The position numbers and the translations under genes are program-made. The notes beneath the pieces were generated by a model, which was not told the origin of the DNA, made no database searches, and saw only the letters and a program-made list of their open reading frames with translations. A stretch of 64,000 nucleotides of DNA. It comes from Cyanobacteria bacterium SIG26. Lineage in GTDB: Bacteria; Cyanobacteriota; Vampirovibrionia; Gastranaerophilales; Gastranaerophilaceae. Below, one piece after another: positions 62,821 to 64,000 of the stretch. The stretch spans positions 124,001-188,000 of the forward strand of contig SUTS01000001.1 of NCBI GenBank assembly GCA_015152555.1, given 5' to 3'. How positions within the stretch are numbered: the stretch's first letter is position 1; each line of letters opens with the position of its first letter.

Positions 62821-64000
62821 TTGACTGAATTTCAATTTAATAGTGGTAATAGGATTGATTATAATTTGTTCAAACAGAAGATGGACAATGTCGTGTTTGG
62901 TGAGTCCAAGTTTAAACCGATGTTCAGCATATTTGACGAAAACGGAAGCCACAAATTAGAAGGTGACAATTTGGAAGTTTCGAATTTTTTCTCTGCATTA
63001 AGTGATGCTTCCGGTGATGATAATATTCTGACACTTAGTGAATTTAAAAAGATGTTAAAAGAACATGGTTTGAAAAACTTAAGTAATGTAGAAGAAATAT
63101 ACAATGAATTCAAAACTTATTTTAATAGCGAGTCCTCACCTCACATTACACAATTAGCTCCGGTAGTTACTACCAGTCAAGGATACCCTGTGACAGATAT
63201 TAAAACAGCGGCGATTAACACGCTAAGTAATGATGCCAGAGCCGCATCTGAAACATACAATCATCAAATAAACACCGAAGGTAAAATAAGTGCATTTGTA
63301 GACGGTGTTAAAATATTCTTTGATACAGAAAACGCATCACCTAAAGTTGAATTCGCAATTAAATTAGAAGAACACTCTTCTAACCTGATAAGACTTGCAT
63401 CTGATGGGAATTTATCAGTTAAAGACTACTACCAAAAAAAAATAGACTTTTTTATGGCTAATTTCCCTATAGATGATTTAGATTATACAGAATGTCCTTA
63501 TTTTTATGACTTGATAAGAGCATTTGGAGTCGATTTAGAAGAAGCAAAAAGCTTTTTAGGTATTGAATATAGTTCCAGAAAAGATAATGCCACCTTAAAA
63601 CAAGAAATCATTGAGGCTCTTTATAAAAAAATGATAGAAACAATGACTCCGGAAGAAGTTACAAAATATGTAAATACACTCAAAGATGCCCTTATTAATA
63701 ACGATATTACAAAATGTCAAAGTTTATTAGAAACAATGGCAAGAGATTTCAGTGGCAAATACAATATCTCCGGAGAGCTTGAATATGAGCCTCAATTAAA
63801 TCCGGCATATACGAACTATATCAAAAATACACCAAAACCTCCTTATTATATATATGATGAAAAGGAAGAAAGGATCCAATTAAAACAAGGCTTTTTAAAT
63901 GATGAAAATTATTGTAAAAAACTCGAAAAAGCAGGATACGCCATTGAATATTCTGTTAATAGTGAGGGAATGCGCGTATACAGCGGTTATGCTACAAAAA
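62821..64000 (+). CDS. EF-hand-like protein, C-terminal part missing
   Basis: A TTG at 62821 with TAGGAG 10 bases upstream opens a frame that runs to the window end (about 393 codons). It begins MTEFQFNSGNRIDYNLF. Two degenerate calcium loops follow: IFDENGSHKLEGDNLEVSNFF (about 38-58) and SDASGDDNILTLSEFKKML (about 62-80). The rest is helical with no signal peptide, and ends in a region with PPYYIYDEKEER. It is related in style to the 4402 and 48038 products. No enzyme domain recognised. The gene continues past the window. Confidence 0.65.
   Translation, partial: MTEFQFNSGNRIDYNLFKQKMDNVVFGESKFKPMFSIFDENGSHKLEGDNLEVSNFFSALSDASGDDNILTLSEFKKMLKEHGLKNLSNVEEIYNEFKTYFNSESSPHITQLAPVVTTSQGYPVTDIKTAAINTLSNDARAASETYNHQINTEGKISAFVDGVKIFFDTENASPKVEFAIKLEEHSSNLIRLASDGNLSVKDYYQKKIDFFMANFPIDDLDYTECPYFYDLIRAFGVDLEEAKSFLGIEYSSRKDNATLKQEIIEALYKKMIETMTPEEVTKYVNTLKDALINNDITKCQSLLETMARDFSGKYNISGELEYEPQLNPAYTNYIKNTPKPPYYIYDEKEERIQLKQGFLNDENYCKKLEKAGYAIEYSVNSEGMRVYSGYATK

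Overview
The window is AT-rich and densely coded on both strands. It looks like a chromosome segment of a gut Gastranaerophilales-type bacterium ('Melainabacteria', non-photosynthetic relatives of Cyanobacteria). The assignment is inferred from several signs: a Gram-negative envelope gene (lpxA); a complete minC-minD-minE cluster; prepilin-like proteins with the FTLAEVLITLGIIGIV type of N-terminus; an operon of cyanobacterial/plastid-type families (Ycf46-like AAA ATPase, DUF1257/Ycf35-like, DUF2997-like); and several lineage-type proteins that open with an Asn...Phe-x-Ala/Gly motif. No 16S rRNA is present, so this stays an inference. Fermentative or anaerobic life is hinted at by an iron-dependent alcohol dehydrogenase, an ATP-type PEP carboxykinase, and a radical-SAM activase-like protein.

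Layout. 0-5.7 kb: DUF805-like membrane protein (cut by the window edge), rmuC, NADPH-dependent glutamate synthase small-subunit type protein, a secreted beta-rich protein, an EF-hand protein. 5.7-6.1 kb: dispersed repeats. 6.1-8.3 kb: minCDE, with an unusually acidic MinE tail. 8.4-11.8 kb: tsaC/sua5-type gene, a GT2-like membrane protein with a degenerate active site, a second secreted beta-rich protein. 11.8-16.5 kb: lysS, two sugar-ABC permeases separated by an opposite-strand secreted protein, then three 52-bp tandem repeats. 16.7-18.3 kb: pckA. 18.3-19.0 kb: gene-free repeat island. 19-27.6 kb: TPR protein, MFS transporter, tRNA-Gly(GCC), hypothetical protein, dnaE. 27.6-31 kb: prepilin-like protein next to repeats, a YkgJ-type cysteine protein, nusB, lineage proteins. 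31-37.3 kb: one long minus-strand run: PBP1A, ribE, ribBA, GNAT, hypothetical. 37.6-45 kb: FAD oxidoreductase, prepilin-like protein, YkgJ-type protein, SWIM/SNF2 helicase, lpxA. 45.2-52.3 kb: an accessory-looking stretch with lineage-specific proteins, alcohol dehydrogenase, a calcium-loop protein, a relic HNH nuclease, and a PEP-utilising-type protein with an in-frame stop near its start. 52.5-57.4 kb: tRNA-Ser(GGA) and the five-gene HHH/radical-SAM/Ycf46/DUF1257/DUF2997 operon. 57.4-64 kb: aroA, clpB, a methionine gamma-lyase family gene, and a partial EF-hand-like protein running off the edge.

The most interesting candidate system is the 52.65-57.37 kb operon. A membrane-anchored helix-hairpin-helix protein is translationally coupled to a radical-SAM activase-like enzyme, followed by a Ycf46-type AAA+ ATPase and its usual small partners. 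Second is the 50-52.3 kb locus, with a reversed-order phosphohistidine/ATP-grasp protein that carries the lineage N-terminal motif but is interrupted by UAA. The window also holds at least three repeat families: a CCCTCCC/GGGGTG element with short and long forms, a TCATTCTGAG...GAAGAATCTC inverted-repeat element, and the 52-bp tandem array. Most transcription units end in clear hairpin terminators, many of them bidirectional between convergent genes.
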